Part shown: positions 1 through 10,824 of the stretch, in pieces
Layout of the letters: each line of letters begins with the position of its first letter
Numbering within the stretch: the stretch's first letter is position 1
Source of the DNA: Chara braunii
Taxonomy: Eukaryota; Streptophyta; Charophyceae; Charales; Characeae
Assembly: GCA_003427395.1 (NCBI GenBank)
Contig: BFEA01000104.1
Span: forward strand, 626,576-690,575
Length of the DNA: 64,000 bases
Direction: 5' to 3'
Translations under genes and position numbers: made by a program
Notes under the pieces: model-generated
Databases searched by the model: none
What the model was told of the DNA's origin: nothing
What the model saw: the letters and a program-made list of their open reading frames with translations, nothing else

Positions 1-61
<61 letters not shown>
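1..61. repeat. (GA)n microsatellite
   Basis: About 30 perfect GA units running into the left edge of the window, so its true length is unknown. Confidence 0.98.
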
Positions 62-63
<2 letters not shown>

Positions 64-612
64 GAGGAAGGGAGAACTTCCCTCTCTCCGTCGGAGTGAC
101 AAGGTCAGTAGGGCTGTTAATTGCCAACGCACATGCAGCCACGTTCGCAGCAGAAGTACGACAACGACGAGAACCGACGATGAACACCCTCCTCCTGTGC
201 CTCGGCCCGGAGTCCCCACTCGGGCCCTAGTCTTCGTACACAGCCCCTCCCAATGCACACGATTTGGAGGGGCTGCCAGGCATGGCTGGAGGTTGTTCGA
301 CGGCCTGTCTTTTTCAGCACGCCTGGGTCGCTTCGTCTCCCATCAGACCGTCGCACCCCTTTTCACCATCGCCAGATTCGCCACCATCACCCTCACACGA
401 AGAAGGAGAACCAGAGAAGGGGAACAAGAACGACGTTGCGATAGACAAGCCCGGTGAGGTATCCCCCCCTCGTTGCTGCGGTCGCTGCTGCGAGTCATAG
501 CGCTGTTGCTATTTTATACAATGACTTGCGATTTGCAAAACCGAACGGGCGCAGCTCACTGAGCTCAGCTGCTACACCGATGACCCTGTCGAAATATATC
601 AACGAGCTTGAA
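62..612. other. Intergenic, no gene recognised
   Basis: Short overlapping ORFs on both strands show no domain or repeat homology that I recognise. Composition is mixed. Confidence 0.5.
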
Positions 613-740
613 TTCAGGTGCAATTAGATGAACAGAGGTACTGTAGTGTTGTGCAAAAGGAATGTACTAAGTAATTTTCAGGTGCAATCAGATGAACAGA
701 GGTACTGTGGTGATGTGGAAAAGGTATTATGTATGCAAAA
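613..740. repeat. 64-bp tandem duplication
   Basis: Two adjacent diverged copies start at 613 and 677 with TTCAGGTGCAAT and continue through GATGAACAGAGGTACTGT. No coding potential is apparent. Confidence 0.85.
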
Positions 741-891
741 GGTATGTACTATGTACTATGTGCGTAGAACGTCACGGACGGGAGGGGACAGACGGCGTCG
801 CTCTTGGGTGGGGGGAGGGGGAGAAGGAAAAAAAGGGAAAAAAAAGCCGGATGGTGTCGCTCGACTGCACAATGTACTGAAAAATGTACCT

Positions 892-1059
892 GGGCCGAGG
901 TCCCAGCCGCGAAGCGGATTGGATTGAACGCCTGAATCTGGAGGCGTTTGTGCAAACGTGCAGAATATCGAGCATTAACTGCTTTTCTGCATATCTGCGT
1001 TGAAAGGCAAGTCCAGTCTGTCCAGATTCTGGTCCTCTTTGCTGGTGGGACCTCGGCCC
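892..1059. mobile_element. Foldback (MITE-like) element, GGGCC family, diverged copy
   Basis: The segment begins GGGCCGAGGTCCCA and ends with the inverted complement TGGGACCTCGGCCC. Inner arms also pair (CTGAATCTGGA near 932 against TCCAGATTCTGG near 1022). It is the same size class and layout as the copy at 9104-9269, with which it shares terminal and inner motifs. It has no ORF, so it looks like a non-autonomous DNA transposon. Target duplications are not clear. Confidence 0.7.
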
Positions 1060-1247
1060 TAGTCGACTGAAGGTGGTCCCAATGCAGGTTAAGAAAAAGG
1101 AAAAGAACAAAAAAAAAAAAAAGGGAAAAAAAGGAGAAGGTAAACACGTTCGATGAGGCCCAATGTATGTGGTCACCGCGGCGTTGTAGGTACGTGTCGG
1201 ATGTTGAGTGCCAGAGCGAGCCCCAGAGAGAGAGAGATGGTGGTTTA

Positions 1248-1352
1248 GGGCCAGATCGGAGATCCCACTAGCCCCTATTATTCATTTCTGACCGCTGATC
1301 TTCGTAATCGAGGGTCAAAAATGAACAATAGGAGCTAGTGGGATCTGGCCCT
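1248..1352. mobile_element. Short foldback element, GGGCC family
   Basis: The arms are GGGCCAGATC...ATCCCACTAGC on the left and GCTAGTGGGATCTGGCCC on the right, around a roughly 40-bp centre. The arms have a few mismatches or small indels. The ends resemble the other three GGGCC foldbacks. Confidence 0.7.
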
Positions 1353-1425
1353 TAGTAGTGCCACCATGCAGGCTCAAAGGACTATCGTGGGCTTTCACGT
1401 CCTTCGGCTGATGGCCTCCGTCCTG

Positions 1426-1581
1426 GGGCCAAGTCCCACTTACCCGAATGATCGATCGCTGACCGCAGATTCCGAAGATCAACGACCAGAATTCAGGGAT
1501 CATCGTAAGTGGGCTCTCTGACCGCAGATTCCGAAGATGAGCGACCAGAAATCAAGGATCATCGTAAGTGGGACTTGGCCC
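1426..1581. mobile_element. Foldback element, GGGCC family, with internal 55-bp tandem duplication
   Basis: Terminal arms GGGCCAAGTCCCACTTA and TAAGTGGGACTTGGCCC are perfect inverted complements. The interior is a 55-bp unit (CTGACCGCAGATTCCGAAGA...) present at 1459-1513 and 1518-1572, each ending TAAGTGGG. The second unit supplies the right terminal arm, so the duplication may have arisen by slippage inside the element. Confidence 0.75.
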
Positions 1582-1634
1582 ATGAGTTAGACGACTGCCA
1601 AACAGCAAGCGAACGCGAAGTCATACCAGTGACA

Positions 1635-1639
<5 letters not shown>

Positions 1640-1666
<27 letters not shown>
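1640..1666. repeat. (GA)n microsatellite
   Basis: Short run of about 12 GA units within a purine-rich stretch. Confidence 0.9.
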
Positions 1667-1672
<6 letters not shown>

Positions 1673-2989
1673 AAAGAAAGACAAGTCCGAATCCCGAAAC
1701 GCGACCTGTATGCCACCTTTATGGTCGTTGATTTTTTTTTTAATTATGGCCGTCGATCTTCATAACCTACGGCCCAGAAAAAAAGTGAGAGTTGAATTTT
1801 GAGGGGAAAAAAAAAGAAAAATACCGCCCAGAAATAGAGAACTAAGGGTAAGAGGGGGCGGGGGGGTGGGGGGGAGGAGATGCCTGCTTCGATCACATCG
1901 CCACCGTGCCGATGGTAGAGGAGTGATAATCGTGAGTGGTACACACTGTCCGCTTTCTCACACTACGGTTGCCCTATCTTAAACGTATCTGACCGGATTT
2001 ACCGCCAGAGATGCATGCATCTGACCGCAATTACGTCTATAAATACTTCAAAAAAAAGTCGTCGTCCGAGTTTGCCCTGAGGTAGGACTGGTGGAGTACC
2101 GGTGCGCCTGGGAGAAATGACGAGAGAGAAGGTGGGAAGAGGTCTCAAATTTGAAAAAAAAAACTGACGGAGGTAGGTAGGTAGGTGGGACCTTGTCACA
2201 GATTTCTTCCTATGTGTCCCAGATTTATTCCTCTGTGGTTTTTGGTGTTTGTCTCATATAATTTATTTATTTTTTCCCCTTTTTTTCCCCTTCCCCTTTT
2301 TTTTTTTTTTGTCCCAGATTTTTTTTTTTTTTTTAACACACCCCCCCAGGTAAATTTGGACCACTTGATTTTCTTCTTTTCTCTTCCCCTTGACCAGTTG
2401 TTGACGTGTGGTTATGTTGTTCCCGTTTTTTCTTTTTTCGGAATTTCATCGTTTACTCTCTAAGCCTAAACAGGGGACCCTCCAAGCAAAGTTACCTCTC
2501 AGTGTCTCTCACAATCAAGAGAGGCCGCAACGGGATGGAGGGGTCCATTGTGGTCCAGTCAAAAAAAAAAAAGACAAGGAAAAAAAAAAAAAAAAAAAAA
2601 AAAAAGATGCGTTTTGCTACCCGACTTAATCGGCCATATTTCCCTGAGTAGGCTGGGCCCAGTGGGGCCACCAGCGGTGGGGGGCAGCCAACGCAAAGAC
2701 GGAGCATTTTGCCAGAAGAGGCGGCTCCCATCTACTTCCCCTGCCCCTGTCCTGTCTGTGCCACCACTTGCCTTTTTTCCTACCCTTTCTCTACCTCCTT
2801 TCGTCATGAGGAGTCTTTCCATAACCCCTGGCCCCTGGGTGTCCCCACGCACAACTCCATGCTCTGGACCTCTGGTGGTTGCACGATCGGAAGCCCCAGC
2901 TGATCATCATAGAGATTGTCAATGCACCTGTGCTGCACCTGCTGGCGCAAAAGATGATGGTGCTCATTATCAAGATCTTCGACTCGGAG
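1667..2989. other. Noncoding, homopolymer-rich stretch
   Basis: Poly(T) runs near 2270-2335 and a poly(A) run near 2580-2605 dominate. ORFs crossing them are artefacts of homopolymers. No gene or repeat family is recognised. Confidence 0.5.
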
Positions 2990-3049
2990 ATCATGATCTC
3001 ATGATCATCTCCAAAATCATCGTACCCATCAATTCACACACACACACAA

Positions 3050-3145
<96 letters not shown>

Positions 3146-3188
3146 AACTCGGACGTCATGATCATCTCCAAGATCATCGTACTTATCA

Positions 3189-3265
<77 letters not shown>
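2990..3265. repeat. Duplicated compound (CA)n(GA)n microsatellite with shared flank
   Basis: The unit ATGATCATCTCCAA.ATCATCGTAC..ATCAATT followed by (CA)n then (GA)n occurs twice. The first has CA to 3088 and GA 3089-3142; the second has CA 3192-3219 and GA 3220-3265. The repeated unique flank shows segmental duplication of the whole locus, not independent slippage. Confidence 0.9.
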
Positions 3266-3268
<3 letters not shown>

Positions 3269-3739
3269 GAGGAGCTTCTCCGAGCTGCTCATCGGAGCAG
3301 CCAGCATCTGCCGTCCAAACGCCGTGGAAGGAAGACAACACAACATTAAATTTTGCCCATAGGTCCCCTTGGAGCCTCGGATGGTTGGACGGCGCCTGTG
3401 CCACCCAAAGCTCGAAACAATCTCGTTTTCCTCAGTCTCGTTTTACTCTTAAGATGGGATCATTTAATTGAATTTGGATTCTGTGTTTGACAACTCTGTG
3501 CTACATATGGATGGCTTTCACTTTTTTTTGGGATAGACTCGTGACGGGTGCGTATCTTACATATGGTACTACTGCGATGGCTGCGTGGGACGCTGTGCGG
3601 CTATGAATACTTTTAATTCCGTGAATGGGTGTGAACATCGTTTTGCTGATCACCGTTGTGGAGTGAACATGTGATCATGCAGGCTAAGCCTTTTTGTTTT
3701 CATCGATATTGCCCTTTTTTTCCCACTTTTGTTTTTTCC
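3266..3739. other. No gene recognised
   Basis: AT-rich unique-looking sequence without supported ORFs or recognisable repeats. Confidence 0.4.
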
Positions 3740-3848
3740 TTTTTTTTTTTTTTTTTTTTAATGTGGCCCGATGGACCGCAGAGCAGATATTAAACTGATC
3801 ACAAGATTCAGAACAGATATTACGACACTCGATCTTAGCCAAAAGGCC
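3740..3848 (-). pseudogene. U2 snRNA retropseudogene with poly(A) tail
   Basis: Read on the minus strand from 3848, the sequence has GGCCTTTTGGCTAAGATC, GAGTGT, TATCTGTTCT and GATCAGTTTAATATCTG in the order of U2 snRNA stem I through stem II. These stretches are nearly invariant in eukaryotic U2. It differs from functional U2 as follows: the first nucleotides before GGCC are absent, the branch-site pairing segment (normally GUAGUA) reads GTCGTAATA, extra bases separate TTCT from GATCAG, and the Sm site is replaced by about 20 A. The poly(A) tail and truncation indicate LINE-mediated retroposition of a U2 transcript. It is not expected to work in splicing. Confidence 0.85.
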
Positions 3849-3849
3849 C

Positions 3850-4050
3850 AAACAGCTATTTCGTTAAAACCGACATTTTATATTTTTTGAACGAAATTGA
3901 ATTCCACTTACTTAAACCACCAGTATTTGGGCACTGCGCGCCGCGCCGGCCGCCCAAATCTGGAAGCAGTGCGGGCTGTCTATTCGATTTATCTACGGCC
4001 CGCCGGCCGCGGAAATAGCGTAGGGCGTCGCCCAAGTACTAGTGGTTTAA
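3850..4050. repeat. Foldback terminus plus 139-bp inverted repeat
   Basis: 3850-3900 matches the terminal arm (AACAGC.ATTTCGT.AAAAC) of the 327-bp foldback at 43735-44061. Next to it, 3912-4050 is an inverted repeat with arms TTAAACCACCAGTATTTGGGC and GCCCAAGTACTAGTGGTTTAA (one mismatch pair) around a GC-rich centre. It is probably a composite of two palindromic elements. Confidence 0.6.
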
Positions 4051-4130
4051 CCCTGGAAACGCCACATTTTTAGCTCCTTAGGGTCCCCTTTGGATGTACA
4101 TGAACTTCAGTTGAGTCCGGATGGACCCTC

Positions 4131-4365
4131 TTTTTTTTTTTTTTTTTTTTAAGGCCCTTTGTGCAAGACCTCTATCCTGGTGGTGGTAAGAGAACCACCG
4201 GGATTGAGGCTTTGCCTAGCGGGCCGCTCCATCTATTGGTGGGGAGCGACACCTGCTGGAAACCGGGTCCAGCGTCCCATAGATACATCTTGCTGCACGG
4301 AAACAAAATAGGAATGGCGCCAAGGTGCTGGAAACCGGGTCCAGCTTCCCATATCCACTCTAGCC
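4131..4365 (-). mobile_element. SINE-like double-hairpin element
   Basis: On the minus strand a first hairpin (AGCTGGACCCGGTTTCCAGC near 4330-4355) is followed by a linker ending TGTATCTATGGGAC. Next comes the core GCTGGACCCGGTTTCCAGC, AGGTG, then GCTCC...ATAGATGGAGC, a unique 3' segment and a poly(A) tail (poly(T) at 4131-4150 on plus). Both core hairpins have perfect stems (GCTGGA/TCCAGC and GCTCC/GGAGC). The same core recurs around ten times in this window, usually just upstream of an A-run. No Pol III A/B boxes are evident in the core, so the promoter class is unknown. Confidence 0.7.
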
Positions 4366-4459
4366 TGCAGCAGGGTCGGGTGTCGGGGGGGGCCACTGGG
4401 GGGCACCAGTGGAATTTCCCTCCGTCCCCTCCCTCCGCTCACTATCCTTATGACGCCCA

Positions 4460-5030
4460 TTGTAGTATCAGAAAAACAGGTTATAATAGAAGCTTGCCAA
4501 AATCAGCCAAATTACTGCAAAAGAAAACTGCCAAGAACCTTTGCTAACTGAAGCACAGGCTGAAACACAAGCCAAGCTACCAGAATACAGGCTGTGGTAA
4601 ATTCTGCCACTAAAATTCTGTCGCTCCTTACAGAGCTCTTCAGCACAGCCAGATTACTGCAAAAGAAAACTGACAAGAATCTTTGCTTAACACAGGCTGA
4701 AACATCAGAATACAGAGGCTTACAGAGCTCTTCAGCATCTGAAAACGGGTTGTAATAAGATCTACGACATCCAGCCATTTCACTTCAAAGGACTACTGAC
4801 GAAAGCCTTGGGTAACTGAAGCACAGGCTGAAGCACCAGAACACAAGCTACAGTAAAATCTGTAGTGAAACTGCCAATCCCTACGGGTAAAAATCTGTCG
4901 ATCATTACAGAGCTCTTCAGCATTAACTCACTTCAAGCGAATGCTGGCAAAAATCTTTGCTAACTGAAGGACCGGTTGAAGCACCAGGACACATGCTAAA
5001 GAGAAATCTACCAATCACTACGGTGCTAAG
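4460..5030. repeat. Diverged internal tandem repeats
   Basis: The phrases CTGAAGCACAGGCTGAA, TTACAGAGCTCTTCAGCA and ACTGCAAAAGAAAACTG recur several times with spacing of roughly 100-150 bp. Repeats are degenerate and noncoding. They lie just 3' of the minus-strand LINE and could be its 3' UTR or an older satellite. Confidence 0.6.
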
Positions 5031-5059
5031 AGTCTGGTATAGTGCCGGAGACCAGGGGG

Positions 5060-8000
5060 TTATGCAGGCAGCTGGATTTCTGCTAAGGAAAGTGGGTGGG
5101 GGGGGAAAGGGTCTGCGAAGTCCTGAGCTGCCCGTAGCGCCTCACCTGGGTCAACATTGGTCCAATCATGGAAGACCAATTGATAATCCCTTTCTATCTC
5201 TAGCCTGGGATCCTCTTGAGGCCCCATTTCAGACAGAACTCTTCTAGACCACTTTACCTTGGCCACCCATCCCTCCCATTCCTTTCCCAGCCATTTCTTG
5301 CCGAAGCAAGAAATAGCTTGTGTATGTCCTTCCGGTTGTGCATTTGATCTAGCTTATCTTTAACATCTCTCCATTGGGACGCAATTTCATATTGGAATAA
5401 TGCCCTGATTTGTTCCATAGCTTCACCCTCTACCACCTGCTCTCCTTCTCTCTCGAGGATACATCTCTTCCACCATATACGCTCCTTCTACCCAAGTTGA
5501 ACATATTCGCCGCAAAGCTATTCTCCCGAATTTGTGGGTAGTACCCTAGGAGTATAGCCCGCCAATCCCATGGCCATTCCACCTCAGGAACAATATGCCG
5601 CCAGATCCTATCCCATGTTCTCCACAGGAGTACTGACGCCGGACATTGTAGAAAGATATGTTCAATGGTTTCAGCCCGCCTTCTCCCAGGGTAGCACTGG
5701 AGGCATTTACGACACCATGGCAGCACCTTCCCTTGTTGTTCAAGCCGGGTATGGTCAATAAGCCAGTTGTTAGTAGGTAAACATCTGTGTTCTATTTGCC
5801 ATTGGAGTGCCGAGATTTTGGCCGGTCTGCAACTATATTGTGCAAACCATCGAATAGGTTTGAGCAGGCTGCGGTCGATATTGAGATGCCGGTACCATCT
5901 ATCCTCCACCCTCTCTCGCAGCCCTCTCTTGGGTCTTAACATTCGGTAGACCGACTTAGCTTTAAGCTTATATAATGACAATGTGACTGCCCCCCCTTTC
6001 CCCGGCCTGGTACCTTGGGTCCATTTCCATTCGTCGGGGTCCAGGGGGAGGTCCTCAATAGGGGTCGTTGGGCAATACACCTTTGGGTATCCTTCTTCCT
6101 CGATGATCCTGATGCGATAGACCCCTTTTCTCTCCCTCCATACAAAGGGTTGTTGGTTCCATTGCAGCCCATCGTCCTTTTGGATGGAAAAGATTTATAT
6201 TAATACGCGAGATGGATCAGTCATGTGCACCCTCCCCACTTCCATATTACGGTCGGGCAGCCCCACCCAGTCCCCCTCCTTCACGCAGGGGCCCTTTCTA
6301 AGGGTGGTGTACCAATGGAGGGGGAAACTATCGATGAGTTCGTTTAGTGCTATCTCAGTAAGATGGTAGTACCGCAACCAGGCTCGCATCCGTTCCGTGT
6401 TCTTCCAAGTCCTTGTCTCCTGGTCCCATAAGTCCCCCACTCTCCGTACCCCGTGTTTAACCCATCCCTTCGAGGGAGTGTCCGAGCTGCACCGCACTCT
6501 CCCTTCGGAGTCCGTTATAAGGCGGTTACCAAAGAGGGGTTGCCTGAATATTTATTCCCACCTTTCTGGCGCAGAACGGTCGGGGGGGGGGAGTCTCCTC
6601 CAAGTACGTAGAAGGCCCACCCAGTGTTTGTCAACAGGATCTCCGTTTCTATACTTCCTAGGCACCTTCCCGTACCTGTCCTCTAACCACACCCGAGGAT
6701 CAATCTCAGGTGGGGTTTCCGGAGCCAGGTCTGCAAGTTGGGCCAAGGCTAAGGGTACCCATGGGGATGAGGGCGAGAAAACAATGTGTTGGATCCAGCG
6801 AATTGTGAGGGCGTGGAATTGCGTGGCTGGGTCCACGATTCCCAGTCCTCCTCTATTCTTAGGCTGGATCACCGAATCCCATGCAACCCGGCTTATCACA
6901 TGGCCGGTATTACTGTCTCCTCTCCAAAGGAAAGCCGCTAGCTGTTGTTTTAGTGTTTTAAGACCCCCGTTACTCATTGGCCATAAGATGGCCTTATACC
7001 AGAGTGTGGCCAGGACTACGTTATTGATGACCAGCGCTCTTCCGAAAATTGAAGTATGTTTATTGTTCCATTTTTCAAGCTTGGCTCTCGCTGGTCCAGC
7101 TAACCATTCATCATTCGTTGTCGGCTTTCCTCTGGCAGTCATTTGTGTCCCCAGAACTCTCAGGGGGTCATTGGGGGGGAGCCACATTATTCGTGGGTTC
7201 TCCGGGAGTCTCCTCCCCTGATGGTGCAGCCACCAGCCTACCGTTTTTTGTCCCCAATTGACTGTCATATCGGACAGCTGGCAGAACTTGTTCATGAGCT
7301 GTTGAATCTCCTCCATGTTAGATTATGTCGCTTCTATCATGATTGTAAGGTCGTCTGCAAACAGGGAGCAAATCGGAATCGCATCTTGCGGAATATTGGA
7401 TATCTTAATGCGCGTAAGATTCTTATTTTTTCTCAGGTTGGCTAATAGTGCTTCCATTATTACCAAGAAGAGGTATGGGGCAATTGGGTCCCCTTGCCTC
7501 ACGGATCGTTGGAGCTCAAAGGGTGGTGTCACTGACCCATTGACCTGGACACAGGTAGTGGCATTTTTATGTAGGATCTGAACCCAGCGCCGAAACGTTG
7601 GACCGAAGTTCATTTTCTCTAGGCATTTGTTCAGGAAGCCCCAATCCACGTGGTCATAGGCTTTTTCGAAATCGATGAAGATAATGGTCGCATTTGCCCG
7701 ATTTCGTTGCGCCTTTTGGACCACGTCATTGACCAGCAAGATATTTTCTTGTATATTTTTGCTGGACATGAATCCTGTTTGAGTCGGGTGTATGACGTCT
7801 TCTAAAATTGTTGCCATTCTGTTAGCTAGTGCTTTGGAAAGCATTTTGTAGACTACAGTGAGCAGAGTGATAGGCCTATAATTTCCGATGTTCATTTTAT
7901 CTCCTTTTTTATAAAGGAGGGACAACACCCCTCTCCCTACAGTCTCCCCCATTTCCCCAGCCTCCCATACGTCTTGATAATATTCCCACAAATCGCTGCT

Positions 8001-8470
8001 CATGTCTGTCCATGTGACTTCCCAAAATTCTTTGGGAAAGTTGTCAATGCCGGGGTTTTTTTCTTCCTTCATTTTGAGGAGTGCAATCCATACCTCTTCT
8101 TTTGTGAGCGGTATCTCCAATTCGTCCCGCTGCTGAGGGAAGATTGAGCGGTCCATTGGGGAGAGGAATTCGTGTATTTCCCTAATTCTCGCTTCCCCCT
8201 GCGGGGATGGGATTTGGGAAGTATACACTTGTTTAAAGAATTTCCTGGTGATTAATGTACAATGTGCAGTGTCAGTGGCGATAATGTTATTATTCTCCAG
8301 GTCGAAAAACGCTTCGATAGTCGTCCGTCTAGCTCTAGCGGTGGCGATTGAGAAAAATTGTGTGTCCATTGATGCTTCATGTGCTAGATGGGTCATCTTC
8401 CCTCGAATTCTAATCCCTTGCCATCTATGCAATGCAAATTGTAAGAGCTGGTCTTTATTTTCTTGGATAG
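5060..8470 (-). pseudogene. LINE-1: reverse transcriptase and C-terminal domain, nearly full-length ORF2 remnant
   Basis: Minus-strand non-LTR reverse transcriptase. The RT fingers and palm lie at 8432-7323, with NYRPITLL, motif A FIDFEKAYDHVDW, RQGDP and catalytic FADD near 7345. The thumb and connection lie at 7316-6552. The C-terminal part to 5060 includes a Cys/His zinc-finger region (near CRKCLQC and EHIFLQCP) typical of plant LINE zf-RVT domains. One frame is kept from 8432 to about 5490, broken only by three TAA codons (near 7320, 6550 and 6193). Two frameshifts follow (about 5490 and 5254). The endonuclease domain is missing because the upstream side runs into an inverted copy at 8488. 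The family would encode target-primed reverse transcription; this copy is dead. Confidence 0.92.
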
Positions 8471-8822
8471 CTCTGCATCACCTTATCAGAGCTATCCAAG
8501 AAAAGAAAGACCAGCTCTTACAATTTGCATTACATAGATGGCAAGGGATTAGAATTCGAGGGAAGATGACCCATCTAGCACATGAAGCATCAATGGACAC
8601 ACAATTTTTCTCAATCGCCACCGCTAGAGCTAGACGGACGACTATCGAAGCGTTTTTCGACCCGGAGAATAATAACACTATCGCCACTGACACTGCACAT
8701 TTGTACATTAATCACCAGAAAATTCTTTAAATAACTGTATACTTCCCAAATCCCATCCCCGCAGGGGGAAGCAAGAATTAGGGAAATACACGAATTACCG
8801 CTCACAAAAGAAGAGGTATGGA
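8086..8822. repeat. Head-to-head inverted duplication of LINE-1 sequence
   Basis: The left arm 8086-8474 (LINE on minus) is repeated inverted as 8488-8822 (LINE on plus) around a 13-nt spacer. Both arms encode the same stretch (HRWQGIRIRGKMTHLAHEAS...) but differ by scattered substitutions. The right arm lacks about 60 bp between CACGAATT and ACCGCTC relative to the left. A CAA codon in the left arm corresponds to TAA in the right. The differences argue against a simple sequencing palindrome. Confidence 0.9.
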
Positions 8823-9103
8823 CCCTCAAGAGATAAATGGTGATATCTTATGGGCCAAATAAGCAGGTTTCAATTTCGTTCAAAAAATATAAAATGTCGG
8901 TTTTAAAGAAAGGTACTGATATTGGGGTAGTATTGCCCTTTTGTTGGCTGCACATGTTTTTTTTGGACCTTTCGAAACTGAAATGTGACACTGCTGGAGT
9001 TGTTTCGTTTTTTTTCCTTCTTTTCTTTTCTTTTCTTAACCAGCCCGGGTTACAAGTGGGAGTGGTATAAGCTCGAATCCAATGCCATCCCCTTTGTAGC
9101 CCT
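8823..9103. other. Noncoding, with partial foldback terminus
   Basis: 8870-8910 resembles the terminal arm of the 43735-44061 foldback (TTTCGTTCAAAAAATAT...ATGTCGGTTTT). The rest shows no gene. Confidence 0.5.
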
Positions 9104-9269
9104 GGGGCCAAGTCCCACTAGCAGCGTTGAGCTACCTCAACGCCTGAATCTGGACGTGTTTGTGGAGACGTGCAGTTCAGGAAACTCGACACCATTTCTG
9201 CACATCTCCGCAAAAGTGTCCAGATTCAGTCGTTGAGGTAGCTCAACACTGCTAGTGGGACTTGGCCCC
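9104..9269. mobile_element. Foldback element, GGGCC family, best-preserved copy
   Basis: The left arm starts GGGGCCAAGTCCCACTAGCA and the right arm ends CTAGTGGGACTTGGCCCC. Long inner arms continue through GTTGAGCTACCTCAACG and GAATCTGGAC. The whole 166 bp can fold into one hairpin. There is no ORF. It shares ends with copies at 892, 1248 and 1426. Confidence 0.85.
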
Positions 9270-9280
9270 TGGATTGGTTG

Positions 9281-9350
9281 CTCCTGTGTATTGGTGGGGA
9301 GCATCACCTGCTGCGAGACAGGGTACAGCGCCCGAGTCTCGGAGATACAT
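9281..9350 (-). mobile_element. SINE-like double-hairpin core, diverged
   Basis: TATTGGTGGGGAGCATCACCTGCTG...AGATACATC matches the minus-strand core of the SINE-like family, with several substitutions in the GCTGGA stem. Confidence 0.6.
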
Positions 9351-10435
9351 CTTCCTTTCTTCTTAGTCATAGTCATTTCTTTGTCTCTAGTATGGCCTCC
9401 CCCCCTCAGGTCTATGGCATTGATTGCCCTGCTCCAGACAAGACATCAACCAATAGCCTTGAGGGGTCCAGTGCTCAGACTCTTCAGCCCATATCTTTTT
9501 TTTTTTTTTTTTTTTGAAAATTCCATGGTGTTGTAGAGGCCAGTCACTGCGTACACAGTGATCACCTGGAGCAGTAGTCCGATAGTGTCCTGGAATATGA
9601 GACCACCTCCCATCCCATCCTCACATCAATACGCCTAGCGCACCCCCTATCCCACTATCCTACCTCAGTGTGACCAGCACTCAGGACCATTACCCTACCA
9701 ATGGGCAGTTAACTTGGACCGAACAGCAGTGATAGGCACCAGGGCCGATAGGTTGCCCAGCCCTGGTGGAAGCAGAATCGGACGAGCCTTGTCGAATGGG
9801 AACTTCGGACACCAGGCCCAGACAATCTACTACAGGCCCCAAGAGACTCTGGGCCCTAGGTTTCAGACAGGTTAGCACCCATTGAAGCAGTCTTACCGTC
9901 CTTGCCCTAGCTTACCCAAGGCCAGGCGGAACTCGGACTGGCCTGAGCGACTTATACCCCTACCCTTACCCCAGGGTCTAAGCCTTATATATAGCCACTA
10001 GACAGTTCTATCCAAATATCAGTAGGAACTCCGGTCACCGTGGCCCATACCTGTCCCGACTGCAGATACTAGACCCCACCCAGTGACTAGACCCCCCAGT
10101 CTGATAGTTGTGTAGTAACTGTAGTTCGCAATGTATGCGGATACCCGAAGGCTGTGTATGCTCCGTGTATCTATGTATGAAGATGTACAGACAGCACTGT
10201 GCGTGGAAACTTGTGGATACCCTAAGCCCGTAGGCCATGTATAATTCGCAAGCTATGTATATGCCCGAAGGCTGTGTGCTATGTGAAAGCAATACTCTAA
10301 ACCACTGAGTTAAGTAGGCATTATCATTTCTGATTAAAGCAATATTAATCAACTGAATCAATGTATGGAGGTGTATAGGCAGCATCATGTGTGTATATCA
10401 AAGAGAGAACGGGGTAAGCTGGACAAGGACCCCCC
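9351..10435. other. Noncoding, with local tandem repeats
   Basis: A poly(T) tract lies near 9498-9515. Between 10130 and 10275 a motif GCCCGAAGGCTGTGT with upstream TTCGCAA..TATGTA recurs at least twice. At 10287-10310 CTCTAAACCACTGAGTTAA resembles the complement of a tRNA A-box. No gene is recognised. Confidence 0.45.
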
Positions 10436-10439
10436 CAAG

Positions 10440-10512
10440 GTCCGAACCAAGCTCGAACCCGTGACCTTGTAACATGTAATAGAATGACTCTACCATGTGA
10501 ACGACTAGTGGA
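10440..10512 (-). pseudogene. tRNA-like segment (degenerate tRNA or tRNA-derived SINE head)
   Basis: On the minus strand, GTTCACATGGTAGAGTC resembles a tRNA D-arm/A-box and GGTCACGGGTTCGAGC contains a B-box (GGTTCGA) at tRNA spacing. An anticodon-arm-like segment lies between them. The acceptor and T stems do not pair well, so it is a relic or a SINE head, not a functional tRNA. Confidence 0.6.
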
Positions 10513-10778
10513 AATGGCACGAACGTCTGATATGCCAGACTGGGGAGATGAACAGAACACCCAAGACCAAGACCCCCAAGCAACCCATGTGAAACCCAGA
10601 ACCAACATACAACACCATGAACAACCCTTGGGTGGTGTGCAGGCAGTGTCTGTAATAGCTAACCTGCGTCATCCCAAGGGGGGGGGTGTCCAGCCATGCG
10701 TCATTCTAACGCCCTGTCTTCAGCCCATACCTTACCAATGTACCATCATGATCTTTTTTTTCTATTTTTCTCTTTTTC

Positions 10779-10781
<3 letters not shown>

Positions 10782-10824
<43 letters not shown>

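Noticed and set aside
2548-3147. 199-codon ORF
   Set aside because: Made of poly(A), (CA)n and (GA)n translation.
6397-7221. 274-codon plus-strand ORF
   Set aside because: It is the antisense shadow of the LINE-1 reverse transcriptase frame.
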